Position numbers and translations under genes: made by a program
The notes under the pieces: generated by a model
The model's input: only the letters and a program-made list of their open reading frames with translations
What the model was told of the DNA's origin: nothing
Database searches by the model: none
Assembly (NCBI RefSeq): GCF_042666655.1
Contig: NZ_JBHTDE010000007.1
Location: 170,510-234,509 of the forward strand
Length of the DNA: 64,000 bases
Origin: Paracraurococcus sp042666655
GTDB taxonomy: Bacteria; Pseudomonadota; Alphaproteobacteria; Acetobacterales; Acetobacteraceae
Reading direction: 5' to 3'
In this document: positions 52,875-61,394 of the stretch, one piece after another
How the letters are laid out: the number at the start of each line of letters is the position of its first letter
Position numbering within the stretch: the stretch's first letter is position 1

Positions 52875-55800
52875 TCAGTGGAAGTCCCGGCTGGGCGGCA
52901 GCTTCATCCGCGGGTTGTCGCGCAGGTCGGGCTTCGCCACCTCGTCGGCACGGGCCAGGGCGCGGCGCCAGGGCCCGGTGCTGGGATCGTCCAGCGCCGC
53001 CAGGCCGGCCAGCAACTCCGACCGGTCGAGCAGCCGCCGTACGATCAGGTGGATGACCGGCACCGCGGCATCCAGCCGCTCGACCCGGCCTTCCGCCACG
53101 ACCAGCCGGGCGGCGACCACGGCGGCGCGGAATTCGCGGGCGAGGTCGGGGTAGACGACCAGGTTGGCGACGCCCCATTCGTCCTCCACCGTGAAGAAGA
53201 CCACGCCCTTGGCGCTGCCCGGGCGCTGCCGCACCAGCACCAGGCCGGGCAGGCGGATCCAGGTGCCGCGCCGGGCCGCGTTCAGCACGCGGGTATCGGC
53301 CAGGGCTTCGGCGTCCAGCACCGGCCGCAGCAGGGCCAGCGGGTGGTGGCGCAGCGTGAGGCCGGTGGCGGTGTAGTCCAGCACCGTCTCCTCCCCGGCC
53401 GTGGCGGCGGGCAGGCTGGCGGCGGGCTCGAACAGCTCGCCCTGCAGGGGGGCGGGGGCTTCCACCGCCGCGGCCTCCCACAGTGCGGCGCGGCGGTCGA
53501 GGCCGAAGGAGCGGAAGGCATCCGCCTCCGCCAGCCGCTCCACCGCGCCGCGGTCGAGGGCAGCGCGGCGGATGAGGTCGGCCAGCGAGCGTGCCGGCCG
53601 GGCGGCGGCGATGCGCTTGGCGGCGGCTTCGGGGAAGCCCTGCACCTGGCGCAGGCCGAGCCGCAGCGCGAGGCCGCCGGTGCTGCCCGGGGCGGGTTCC
53701 AGCGAGCCGTCCCAGTCGCTGGCCAGGGCATCGGCGGCCAGGATGCGCACGCCGTGCTCCCGTGCGTCGCGGACGATCTGCGCCGGGGCGTAGAAGCCCA
53801 TCGGCTGGCTGTTCAGCAGGGCGCAGGCGAAGGCCGCCGGGTGCCAGCGCTTCAGCCAGGCGGAGACATAGACCAGCTGGGCGAAGGCGGCAGCGTGGGA
53901 CTCCGGGAAGCCGTAGGTGCCGAAGCCCTCGATCTGGCGGAAGCAGCGGTCGGCGAAATCCTCGGCGATGCCGTTCGCCGCCATGCCGGCGACGAAGTCC
54001 TGGCGGAACTGCCAGATGGTGCCGACATGGCGGAAGGTCGCCATGGCCCGGCGCAGCTCGTCGGCGCGGGCCGGGGTGAAGCCGGCGCCGACGATGGCGA
54101 TCTGCATCGCCTGCTCCTGGAACAGCGGCACGCCGAGGGTCTTCTCCAGCACCGGCCTGAGCTTTTCCGAGGGGTACTGCGGTTCTTCCTCGCCGCTTCG
54201 CCGCCGCAGGTAGGGATGCACCATGTCGCCCTGGATCGGGCCGGGGCGGACGATCGCCACCTGGATGACCAGGTCGTAGAACTCCCGGGGCCGCAGGCGC
54301 GGCAGCATGTTCATCTGTGCCCGGCTCTCGACCTGGAAGACGCCCAGGGAGTCGGCGCGGCGCAGCATGGCATAGGTCTCGGGGTCGTCCTGCGGCACGG
54401 ATTGCAGGGTCAGCGGCGTACCGCCATGCAGCGCGACCAGGTCGAAGGCGCGGCGGATGCAGGACAGCATGCCGAGGCCGAGCACATCGACCTTGAGGAT
54501 CTTCAGCGCCTCGATGTCGTCCTTGTCCCATTCGATGGTGTGGCGGCCGGCCATCGCCGCCCTGGTGACGATGGCGAGCTCGGTCAACCGGCCGCGGGTG
54601 ATGACGAAGCCGCCGACATGCGTGGCGAGATGCCGCGGAAAATCCAGCAATTCCTCGGTCAGCTCGCAGGCCAGGCGCAGCCGCGGGTCTTCCTCCGGCT
54701 TCAGCCCCTGGTCGGCGGCGATCTCGGCGATGGAGGCGGCGCCGGCACCCCAGACGGACTTCGCCAGCCGTCCCGTCACGTCCTCCGACAATCCCATGGC
54801 CTTGCCGACCTCGCGGATGGCGCTGCGGTCGCGGTAGCGGATCAGGGTGGCGGCGATGGCGGCGCGGTCGCGGCCGTAGCGCCGGTAGATATGCTGGATC
54901 ACCTCCTCGCGCCGCTCATGCTCGAAATCCACGTCGATGTCGGGCGGCTCGTTGCGCGATTCGCTGATGAAGCGCTCGAACAGCAGCGTGTGCTTGGCTG
55001 GATCGACCGAGGTGATGCCGAGCACGTAGCAGACCGCGGAATTCGCCGCCGAGCCGCGGCCCTGGCAGAGGATGCCGGCATCGACCGCGAAGCGGACGAT
55101 CTCGTGCACCGTCAGGAAATAGGGCGCGTAGCCCATGCGCGCGATCAGATTGAGTTCGTAGCCCAGTTGCGCCGCGACCTTGCCCGGCGGGCCGTCCGGC
55201 CATTTCGCCGCGGCGGCCTCCGCCACGCGCCTGGCCAGGGTCTGCTGCGGCGTCAGGCCGGGGTCGAGGATCTCGTCGGGGTATTCATAGGCCAGTTCGC
55301 GGAGCGAGAAGCGGCAGGCGGCGGCGACGCGCAGCGTGGCGTCCACCGCATCCGCGTGCCCGGCGAACAGCCGGCGCATCTCGGCGGCGGGCTTCAGATG
55401 CGCCTCGGCATTGCGCTCCGCCGCATAGCCCAGCGCATCGATGGTGGTGCCGAGCCGGATGGCGCTGAGCACGTCGGCCAGGCGGCGGCGCCCGGCCTGG
55501 TGGTAGCGGGCGGCGCCGGCGGCGAGCAACGACGCGCCGGCGGCACCCGCCATGGCGGCGAGCAGGTCCAGCCGCTTGCGGTCGTCGCCGCGGTAGCGGT
55601 GCCGCGCGGCGCAGAACAGCGGCAAGGCGAGGCTGTGGCGCAGCGCGGCGGCGTCGCGCTGCAGGCGCCGGGCGAAGCCGTCATCCGGTGCGTCGGGCGG
55701 GACCAGGGCGAGGACCATGCCCTCGGCCGCGGCGAGCAGCGCGTCGCGCGGGATGTGGCATTCGCCCTTCGGCGCCGCCATCCGGCCGGTCGAGAGCAGG

Positions 55801-56075
55801 TGCGAGAGGCGGCCATAGGCGGCGCGGTCGCCCGGCCAGGCGAGATAGGCCTGCCCATCCGTCAGCGTCAGGCGTGCCCCCGGGACGAACTGGATTCCCG
55901 CCTGCTCCGCCGCCACCGTGCCGCGCACCAGACCCGCGAAACTGCTGTGGTCGGCGATGCCGATGGCCGCATGCCCCAGCGCCTTCGCTTCCGCGACGAG
56001 TTCGTGCGGATGCGAGGCGCCGTCGAGAAAGCTGAAATTCGACAACGCCGCCAGCTCGGCATACCCGCCGGTCAT
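52875..56075 (-). CDS. dnaE2: Error-prone DNA polymerase DnaE2
   Basis: 1066-residue C-family polymerase, the catalytic subunit of the ImuABC translesion mutasome. The N-terminal PHP domain starts YAELAALSNFSFLDGASHPHEL with IGIADHSSFAGLVRG. The palm active-site acids are in NEPPDIDVDFEHERREEVIQ (~370-388) and the downstream Asp region WDKDDIEALKILKVDVLGLG. A C-terminal OB fold (WIRLPGLVLVRQRPGSAKGV...TVEDEWGVANLVVYPD) is present. DnaE2 copies past damage after SOS induction and causes mutagenesis. It is third in imuA-imuB-dnaE2; a 75-base gap with two hairpins separates it from imuB. Confidence 0.95.
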   Translation of the reverse strand: MTGGYAELAALSNFSFLDGASHPHELVAEAKALGHAAIGIADHSSFAGLVRGTVAAEQAGIQFVPGARLTLTDGQAYLAWPGDRAAYGRLSHLLSTGRMAAPKGECHIPRDALLAAAEGMVLALVPPDAPDDGFARRLQRDAAALRHSLALPLFCAARHRYRGDDRKRLDLLAAMAGAAGASLLAAGAARYHQAGRRRLADVLSAIRLGTTIDALGYAAERNAEAHLKPAAEMRRLFAGHADAVDATLRVAAACRFSLRELAYEYPDEILDPGLTPQQTLARRVAEAAAAKWPDGPPGKVAAQLGYELNLIARMGYAPYFLTVHEIVRFAVDAGILCQGRGSAANSAVCYVLGITSVDPAKHTLLFERFISESRNEPPDIDVDFEHERREEVIQHIYRRYGRDRAAIAATLIRYRDRSAIREVGKAMGLSEDVTGRLAKSVWGAGAASIAEIAADQGLKPEEDPRLRLACELTEELLDFPRHLATHVGGFVITRGRLTELAIVTRAAMAGRHTIEWDKDDIEALKILKVDVLGLGMLSCIRRAFDLVALHGGTPLTLQSVPQDDPETYAMLRRADSLGVFQVESRAQMNMLPRLRPREFYDLVIQVAIVRPGPIQGDMVHPYLRRRSGEEEPQYPSEKLRPVLEKTLGVPLFQEQAMQIAIVGAGFTPARADELRRAMATFRHVGTIWQFRQDFVAGMAANGIAEDFADRCFRQIEGFGTYGFPESHAAAFAQLVYVSAWLKRWHPAAFACALLNSQPMGFYAPAQIVRDAREHGVRILAADALASDWDGSLEPAPGSTGGLALRLGLRQVQGFPEAAAKRIAAARPARSLADLIRRAALDRGAVERLAEADAFRSFGLDRRAALWEAAAVEAPAPLQGELFEPAASLPAATAGEETVLDYTATGLTLRHHPLALLRPVLDAEALADTRVLNAARRGTWIRLPGLVLVRQRPGSAKGVVFFTVEDEWGVANLVVYPDLAREFRAAVVAARLVVAEGRVERLDAAVPVIHLIVRRLLDRSELLAGLAALDDPSTGPWRRALARADEVAKPDLRDNPRMKLPPSRDFH

Positions 56076-56124
56076 GCGGCGGACTCGAGGTGTCCAGAGG
56101 CCTTTCGGCCTTTGGCGGGTGGGT

Positions 56125-56149
56125 GCAGGGAGGGCAGAGCCCTCCCTGC
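56125..56149 (-). terminator. Hairpin between imuB and dnaE2
   Basis: Ten-base arms (GCAGGGAGGG / CCCTCCCTGC) with a five-base loop begin one base after the imuB stop. A second, smaller AGGCC-GAAA-GGCCT hairpin lies further toward dnaE2 (about 56097-56110). No T-run. It may reduce read-through so that DnaE2 is made in smaller amounts than ImuA and ImuB. Confidence 0.5.
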
Positions 56150-56150
56150 G

Positions 56151-57731
56151 TCACTCGAACCGCCCATGCAGCCACCATTGGGTTTCCTCCCCCGGCACCG
56201 CGACGCCCGGGCGGCAGACCCAGAGCCGTGCCCCGGTGACCAGCTCCACCCGGTAGTAGTCGCGGAAGGGCCGCCCCGGCCGGTCCCGCCACCATTCCGG
56301 CGCGATGCGTTCCGGCCCTTCCGCCCGCGCCACCCGCCACGACGTCCGGCCGAGCCGCAGCAGGGAGGGCGGCGCATCCGGCAGCAGCGCCACCGCCGAA
56401 AGCCGGACCGGCCGGCGCAGCAGCCGCACCGGGCGCGGCCCGCTGCCGGGCCAGCCGGCGGGCGGCAGCACGCTTTCGAAAGGGCCGACGCGGAAGATGG
56501 CGCGTTCCGGCCAATGGCTGGCGCGCGGCGCCGGGCGCCAGATCTCGACGCGCTGGGCGAGGCGGTCGAGCAGCTCCGCCAGGGTCTGCCGGCGCGTGTC
56601 GGCGGAGGCGCCGCCCTCGCCGGGCAGGGCGGCTTGGACGGCGCTGAGCGGCGCGCAGGCGCGGGCTTCCAGCGCCAGGCGTTCGAAGCCGAAGCCGGGT
56701 TCCAGCCTTTCCAGCTTCTCGCGGAACAGCCGGGCGAGGTGGCGCGGGTCGCGCGCCGGCAGGCCGGTGCCGATCGCCGCCGCCTGCACCACGCCGTCGA
56801 CGCGGAAGGCATGCAGCAGGAAACGCCGCGCGCCCTGGCCGGCCTCCTGCAACTGCCGGCAAAGCTCGGCCAGCAGCACGGCGAGGATGGCGTCGATCGC
56901 TTCCCGCGTCAGCACCGGTTCGAGGAGGTCGCGCGCGGCCAGGAAGTCGGGCGGCGGGCGCAGCGGGCGGAGCGGCCGCGGGCGGAGGCCGGTGGCGGCA
57001 TCGAGCGTCGCCAGCAGATCCATGCCGAAGCGCTTCGCCAGCGGCCCGCGCGGCTGCCGCAGCAGGTCGCCGACGCGGCGCAGGCCCAGCCGGTGCAGCG
57101 CGGCGATGCTGGCCGGCGGCAGGCGCAGTGCCTGCAGGGGCAGGGGGGCGACGGCGGGCGCGTCCTCGCCCGGCGGGACGACGATCCCGACGCCGGCGCG
57201 CGCCAGGCCCGCGGCGCAATCCGCCGTGCCGGCGATGGCCACCTGCACGGTGACGCCGGCGCGGGCGAAGCGGGCGACGAGGGCGCGGCGCAGCGCCTCC
57301 TCCCCGCCATGCAGATGGGCGATGCCGGTGACGTCCAGCAGCAGCCCGTCCGGCGGGTCGAGCGCCGGCAGCGGGGTGACGCAGCGCGCCCAATGGGCGA
57401 GGCGGCGCAGCCAGGCGGCATCGGCCTCGGGCGCATGCGGGTGCAGCGCGAGCTCGGGCAGGATGGCCTGGGCATCGGCCAGGGCTTGGCCGGGACGCAG
57501 GCCGGCGGCGGCAGCTTCCGGGCTGACGGCGACGAGGTGGCGGCGGCTGGCCTCGGTGGTCCAGATCGCGGCAGGGCCGGTCAGGCAGAGGCGCTCGATG
57601 GGCAGCCAGGGGAGGTGCAGGGCGGCGATGCGGCGGGGGGAAGCGGGGCTTGGTGCCGGGGCCGGCCCGGGCTCCGGCGCGGGGCCGATACTGTCAGGGA
57701 GCCGCGGCGGCGCGCAGGCGCGGCGTCTCAT
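56151..57731 (-). CDS. imuB: ImuB, inactive Y-family polymerase-like mutasome subunit
   Basis: 526-residue DinB-like protein that links DnaE2 to the beta clamp without polymerising. The N-terminal palm segment reads AALHLPWLPIERL, where active Y-family enzymes have a metal-binding Asp, so catalytic loss is visible. DPPDGLLLDVTGIAHLHGGE, GVTVQVAIAGTADCAAGLAR and an HhH segment (IAALHRLGLRRVGDLLRQPRG) follow. A proline-rich 30-residue N-terminal extension is unusual. No textbook QLxLF clamp motif is seen; QAALPG (~410) is a weak candidate. Overlaps imuA by four bases. Confidence 0.92.
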   Translation of the reverse strand: MRRRACAPPRLPDSIGPAPEPGPAPAPSPASPRRIAALHLPWLPIERLCLTGPAAIWTTEASRRHLVAVSPEAAAAGLRPGQALADAQAILPELALHPHAPEADAAWLRRLAHWARCVTPLPALDPPDGLLLDVTGIAHLHGGEEALRRALVARFARAGVTVQVAIAGTADCAAGLARAGVGIVVPPGEDAPAVAPLPLQALRLPPASIAALHRLGLRRVGDLLRQPRGPLAKRFGMDLLATLDAATGLRPRPLRPLRPPPDFLAARDLLEPVLTREAIDAILAVLLAELCRQLQEAGQGARRFLLHAFRVDGVVQAAAIGTGLPARDPRHLARLFREKLERLEPGFGFERLALEARACAPLSAVQAALPGEGGASADTRRQTLAELLDRLAQRVEIWRPAPRASHWPERAIFRVGPFESVLPPAGWPGSGPRPVRLLRRPVRLSAVALLPDAPPSLLRLGRTSWRVARAEGPERIAPEWWRDRPGRPFRDYYRVELVTGARLWVCRPGVAVPGEETQWWLHGRFE

Positions 57732-58555
57732 CGCGCACGGCGCCTCGCGTGCAGCGTCACCGTCTCGACCTCGGCGTCCCGTTCATCGGCTTCCACCCCG
57801 GCATCGTCCAGGTCCAGCCGGTCCAGGGCAGGCCGCCAGACCACCTCCCAGCGCTGTGGCCGGGCGCCGCGGCCGCGCAGCAATTCCAGGCTCCAGCGCG
57901 GGTCGCCCAGGTCGTGCGCACTGCCTATCCCACTGGCGGTCCCGGCCAGCGCGCCGACCCGCCAGCGGGTCAGCGCCGCGGTCGCGCCACCCGCTTCCCC
58001 GGTATCCGGGCAGAGCAGCAGGCCGATGGCGCCGCCCGCCTCGGCCGCCAGTTGCAGCCGCCGCGCGGCGGTCAGGTCCAGCCCGTCCACCGCCAGCAGC
58101 GCGCCGGCGACGCCGGGGCAGCGCAGGCTTTCCTCCATCGCCCAGAGCGCATCCTGCCGCCGCGGCGCCTGCACCAGCACCAGGTCGGCGGGGGAAAGGC
58201 CGAAGCGGGCCAGGCCGGGCGGCCAGGCATCCGGCTCGGCGGCGATCCACAGGACGGTGCCGCGGGCACGGGCCAGCAGCAGGCCGCAGAAGCCGGCGGC
58301 GGCGCCGGGATCGGCCGCCAGCACCTCATGCACCGCGGCGCGGGCCAGGCCGCCGCCGGGCAGGCGCTGGTCGATGGCGTCGCACAAGGGCAGGCTGTCG
58401 GTAGCGTCGCACAAGGGCAGGCTGTCGCCTGCGGCGGCCCGGGCGCCGCTGCGGTCCAGCCGGGCGATGCGCGCGCGCAGCGCCGCCAGGACGGCGGGGC
58501 GGTCGAGGGCATGGCCGGGCGGAGGGCTCGGCGGAGAATCGGGAGGGAATGTCAT
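57728..58555 (-). CDS. imuA: ImuA, RecA-like SOS mutagenesis protein
   Basis: 275-residue ImuA/SulA-like protein, first gene of the mutasome operon. The conserved LPGGGLARAAVHEVLAADPGAAAGFCGLLL (~63-92, given in part) is the family core, followed by LWIAAEPDAWPPGLARFGL and DLVLVQAPRRQDALWAMEESLRC. A 9-residue tandem duplication (DSLPLCDAT, DSLPLCDAI) precedes the core. A LexA box ends six bases upstream of ATG, so the mRNA leader must be extremely short or absent. Confidence 0.9.
   Translation of the reverse strand: MTFPPDSPPSPPPGHALDRPAVLAALRARIARLDRSGARAAAGDSLPLCDATDSLPLCDAIDQRLPGGGLARAAVHEVLAADPGAAAGFCGLLLARARGTVLWIAAEPDAWPPGLARFGLSPADLVLVQAPRRQDALWAMEESLRCPGVAGALLAVDGLDLTAARRLQLAAEAGGAIGLLLCPDTGEAGGATAALTRWRVGALAGTASGIGSAHDLGDPRWSLELLRGRGARPQRWEVVWRPALDRLDLDDAGVEADERDAEVETVTLHARRRAR
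58377..58427 (-). repeat. 27-bp in-frame tandem duplication in imuA
   Basis: A 24-base identical segment occurs at 58377-58400 and 58404-58427 with a 3-base spacer (27-bp period), giving SLPLCDA twice near residue 50. It lies before the conserved core and preserves the frame. Confidence 0.85.
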
Positions 58556-58560
58556 GGCGT

Positions 58561-58575
58561 GTTCGCGCTATGTTC
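58561..58575 (+). promoter_or_regulatory. LexA (SOS) box of imuA-imuB-dnaE2
   Basis: GTTCGCGCTATGTTC is a perfect GTTC-N7-GTTC direct repeat, five bases from the imuA start. This is the expected control site for this cassette in alphaproteobacteria. Confidence 0.85.
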
Positions 58576-58713
58576 TTGTAGCGGACCGGGTCAGGTCAAG
58601 CGTTACCCGCGTGAAACACACATGCAGGGACATGCGGGCAGGGCAGGAATGCGCGCAAGCCCCTTGAATCCAGGCCCTCAACAGCCGCAGATCACGGAAA
58701 GCCCGGAGGACCC

Positions 58714-59757
58714 ATGAGCGCCGCAATCGCCACCCCGACTCCGATGCACGTGGTGGACGGCTTCGCCGGCGCCGTGGGCAACACGCCGCTGATCCGTCTG
58801 CGCCGCGCAAGTGCTGCGACCGGCTGCGAGATCCTCGGCAAGGCGGAATTCATGCAGCCCGGCGGCAGCGTGAAGGACCGCGCCGGCCTCGGCATCATCG
58901 AGGATGCCGAGCGGCGCGGGCAGCTCACGCCCGGGGAGCCGGGGATCGTGGTGGAAGGGACCGCCGGCAATACCGGCATCGGCCTGACGCTGATGGCCAA
59001 TGCGCGCGGCTACCGGGCGATCATCGTGGTCCCCCGCACGCAGAGCCGGGAGAAGCTCGACTTCCTGCGGATGATCGGTGCCGACCTGCGGCTGGTCGAT
59101 CCCAAGCCGCTGCGCGACCCCGGGCACTACGTCAATTTTTCCCGCGCGATCGCCGAGGAGCTGGCCGCGAGGGGCGAGCGGGTGATCTGGGCCAACCAGT
59201 TCGGCAACCTGGCCAATGCGGCGGTGCATGAGGCGACGACCGGACCGGAGATCTGGGCGCAGACGGCCGGCCGGGTGGATGCCTTCACCTGCGCCTGCGG
59301 CACCGGCGGCACGCTGACCGGCGTCGCCCGGGCGCTGAAGGCGCGCAATCCCCAGGTCCGCATCGTGCTGGCCGACCCGATGGGCAGCGGGCTCCACAGC
59401 TGGCTCAAGACCGGCGAGGTGAAGGCCGAGGGCAACTCGATCACCGAGGGCATCGGCCAGGCCACCGCGGCGCCGGCGAATCTGGTGCATGGCCGGGATT
59501 TCATCGACGACGCGGTGCAGGTGACCGACCCGGTGGCGCTGGAGCAGGTTTTCGACCTGCAGCAGCACGAGGGGATCTCGGTCGGCGGCTCGGCCGGCGT
59601 CAACGTCGCGGCCGCCATCGCCGTGGCGCGGCAGATGGGGCCGGGCCACACCATCGTGACCATCCTCTGCGATGGCGGCGCGCGCTACCAGAGCAAGCTC
59701 TTCAACCCGGAATTCCTGCGCGAGAAGGGGCTGCCCGTGCCCCCCTGGCTGGCCTAA
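58714..59757 (+). CDS. cysK: Cysteine synthase A
   Basis: 347-residue PLP enzyme converting O-acetylserine and sulfide to cysteine. The PLP lysine is K54 in PGGSVKDRAG. The substrate loop is EGTAGNTGIGL, the phosphate-binding loop ACGTGGTLTG, and SVGGSAGVNVAAA is the C-terminal PLP pyridine-nitrogen Ser region. GGAGG lies eight bases upstream. It is slightly longer than E. coli CysK (323) and resembles the CysK form common in alphaproteobacteria. cysE follows 11 bases later, so substrate supply and use are co-expressed. Confidence 0.93.
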   Translation: MSAAIATPTPMHVVDGFAGAVGNTPLIRLRRASAATGCEILGKAEFMQPGGSVKDRAGLGIIEDAERRGQLTPGEPGIVVEGTAGNTGIGLTLMANARGYRAIIVVPRTQSREKLDFLRMIGADLRLVDPKPLRDPGHYVNFSRAIAEELAARGERVIWANQFGNLANAAVHEATTGPEIWAQTAGRVDAFTCACGTGGTLTGVARALKARNPQVRIVLADPMGSGLHSWLKTGEVKAEGNSITEGIGQATAAPANLVHGRDFIDDAVQVTDPVALEQVFDLQQHEGISVGGSAGVNVAAAIAVARQMGPGHTIVTILCDGGARYQSKLFNPEFLREKGLPVPPWLA

Positions 59758-59768
59758 GGACGCTTCCC

Positions 59769-60488
59769 ATGGAGATCATCGAGCTCGCCCGCACCGTCCG
59801 CGAACGCGACCCGGCCAGGCCCAGCTGGCTGGAGGCGGTGACCTGCTATGCTGGGCTGCAGGCGGTGCTGATGCACCGGCTGGCGCATGCGCTGTACCGC
59901 CCCGGCTTCAAGGCGCTGGCGCGGATGGTGTCGCACACCAGCCGCTTCATCACCGGGATCGAGATCCATCCCGGTGCGAGGATCGGCCGGCGGCTGTTCA
60001 TCGACCACGGCATGGGCGTGGTGATCGGCGAGACGGCGGAGGTCGGCGACGACGTGCTGATCTACCACGGGGTGACGCTGGGCGGGCTCAGCCTGGCGAA
60101 CCATGCCGGGCCGGGCGGCAAGCGGCACCCGACGATCGGCGACGGGGTGGCGATCGGCGCCGGGGCGCAGGTGCTGGGCCCGATCCGCATCGGCGACGGG
60201 GCGCGGATCGGCGCCAATGCGGTGGTGGCGAGCGAGGTGCCGGCGGGCGAGACCGTGATCGGCATCCCGGCGCGGCCGCCGCATGAGCACCGCATCCTGA
60301 CCGGGGCGTCGATCGGGCGCGCGGCGCCGGCGCCGAGCCCCGGCTACGGGTTGCTCGACATGCCCTGCGACCCGGTGGGGGAGGAGATCGCCACCCTGCG
60401 GGCCGAGGTGGCGACGTTGCGGGCGGAGATGGCGACCCTCCGCCGCCAGGGGGCGAGCCAGGCCGCGGGGATGCCGGCGGCGGAATAG
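59769..60488 (+). CDS. cysE: Serine O-acetyltransferase with C-terminal coiled coil
   Basis: 239-residue left-handed beta-helix acyltransferase that makes O-acetylserine for CysK. Hexapeptide region ~55-165: GIEIHPGARIGRRLFIDHGMG, VIGETAEVGDDVLIYHGVTLGG, the catalytic His region HGMG/HGVTLGG, and KRHPTIGDGVAIGAGAQVLG. It has the short N-terminus of the SrpH/EpsC-like class. The last ~35 residues contain heptads (ATLRAEV, ATLRAEM, ATLRRQG) that predict a coiled coil in place of the usual C-terminal tail that docks into CysK. Confidence 0.9.
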   Translation: MEIIELARTVRERDPARPSWLEAVTCYAGLQAVLMHRLAHALYRPGFKALARMVSHTSRFITGIEIHPGARIGRRLFIDHGMGVVIGETAEVGDDVLIYHGVTLGGLSLANHAGPGGKRHPTIGDGVAIGAGAQVLGPIRIGDGARIGANAVVASEVPAGETVIGIPARPPHEHRILTGASIGRAAPAPSPGYGLLDMPCDPVGEEIATLRAEVATLRAEMATLRRQGASQAAGMPAAE

Positions 60489-60565
60489 GCAACCGGAACA
60501 GCCCATGCGGTCTTTCAATGCGGAGCGCGGGGGCGACCCGGCGCCGGCATTGGAAGGAACGCATC

Positions 60566-60997
60566 ATGGCCAGCATCAAGCGCAGCGCGAGTGCCGCGTG
60601 GCAGGGCACCGGCAAGGACGGCAAGGGGGCGCTGACCACCCAGAGCGGCACGCTGAAGGGGACGCCCTACGGTTTCAACAGCCGTTTCGGCGATGGCCAG
60701 GGGACCAATCCGGAGGAGCTGATCGCCGCGGCGCATGCCGGCTGCTTCACCATGGCGCTGGCCTTCAAGCTGCAGGGCGCCGGGCTGACGCCGGAAAGCC
60801 TGGCGACCGAGGCGAAGCTGACGATGGAGCAGGACGGGCCCGGCTGGAAGATCGCCGCGATCGCGCTGAGCCTGAAGGCCAAGGTGCCCGGCGCCTCGCC
60901 CGAGCAGTTCCAGTCGCTGGCCGCGGATGCCAAGGCGACCTGCCCGGTCAGCCGCGTGCTGAACGCCGACATCACGCTGGACGCGACCCTCGAATAG
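60566..60997 (+). CDS. osmC: OsmC-family organic hydroperoxide reductase
   Basis: 143-residue OsmC/Ohr-superfamily protein with the two redox cysteines C60 (AAAHAGCFTMAL) and C126 (KATCPVSRVL) and the OsmC-type GFNSRFGDGQGTNPEELIAAAH (given in part: GQGTNPEELIAAAHAGC). It detoxifies organic hydroperoxides in the cytosol. The start MASIKRSASAAWQGTGKDGKG is the normal OsmC N-terminus. Downstream, a hairpin probably ends the transcript. Confidence 0.93.
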   Translation: MASIKRSASAAWQGTGKDGKGALTTQSGTLKGTPYGFNSRFGDGQGTNPEELIAAAHAGCFTMALAFKLQGAGLTPESLATEAKLTMEQDGPGWKIAAIALSLKAKVPGASPEQFQSLAADAKATCPVSRVLNADITLDATLE

Positions 60998-61028
60998 CGA
61001 GGCTCAAACCCACAACAAGAGAGAGGGT

Positions 61029-61051
61029 GCAGGGGGAATACCTCCCCCTGC
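61029..61051. terminator. Hairpin between convergent osmC and DUF1127 genes
   Basis: Nine-base arms GCAGGGGGA and TCCCCCTGC around ATACC, 31 bases after the osmC stop and 12 bases beyond the stop of the convergent small gene. It is similar in shape and GGTAT/ATACC loop to the other gene-end hairpins in the window. Confidence 0.6.
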
Positions 61052-61063
61052 CGCTTGCCTGCC

Positions 61064-61273
61064 CTACCGCGGCGTCAGGTCCCAGGGCAGCCGGTCCGCC
61101 TCCTGCAGCGCATCCACCCGGCTGATGCCGATGTCGCGCAGCATGCGGTCGTCCATCTCGGCCAGTTGCCGGCGGGTCTGCAGGGCGCGCCACATGGCAG
61201 GCAGGCCGCCGAGACGGGGCAGCTTGGGGGCCAGCGTGAAGGGACTGAAGGCGAAGGTGCTACGGATCGCCAT
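61064..61273 (-). CDS. DUF1127-domain small protein
   Basis: 69 residues. The DUF1127 core WRALQTRRQLAEMDDRMLRDIGISRVDALQEA occupies ~28-59 (key pieces: QLAEMDDRMLRDIGISR). The N-terminus is short and basic/hydrophobic. Small arginine-rich DUF1127 proteins in alphaproteobacteria act in phosphate and RNA-related regulation in some species, but no role can be assigned here. GGAGAT lies nine bases upstream. Divergent from the LysR gene. Confidence 0.9.
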   Translation of the reverse strand: MAIRSTFAFSPFTLAPKLPRLGGLPAMWRALQTRRQLAEMDDRMLRDIGISRVDALQEADRLPWDLTPR

Positions 61274-61359
61274 GGTGGGATCTCCTTTTCCCGACCGAGG
61301 ATGGGCTCCTCAGGACGGGAAAGATGTGCGGGGGAGCAGAATAAGGAAAACGAATTGCA

Positions 61360-61388
61360 TTGACGCCGCCCATCAGTAGTTTTGATAT
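61360..61388 (+). promoter_or_regulatory. Sigma-70-like promoter of the LysR gene, overlapped by a palindrome
   Basis: TTGACG (61360-61365), a 17-base spacer and TGATAT (61383-61388) form a good promoter. The expected transcription start falls on the LysR ATG at 61395, seven bases after the -10. ATCAGTAGTTTTGAT (61372-61386, ATCA-N7-TGAT) overlaps spacer and -10, a likely self-repression site. Confidence 0.6.
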
Positions 61389-61394
61389 GGCGCC

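Noticed and set aside
52878..58667. A 1929-codon open frame on the plus strand opposite dnaE2-imuB-imuA
   Set aside because: It mirrors the codon structure of three clearly conserved genes, has no recognisable domains and is rich in Arg, Gly and Gln as expected from reverse reading of high-GC genes.
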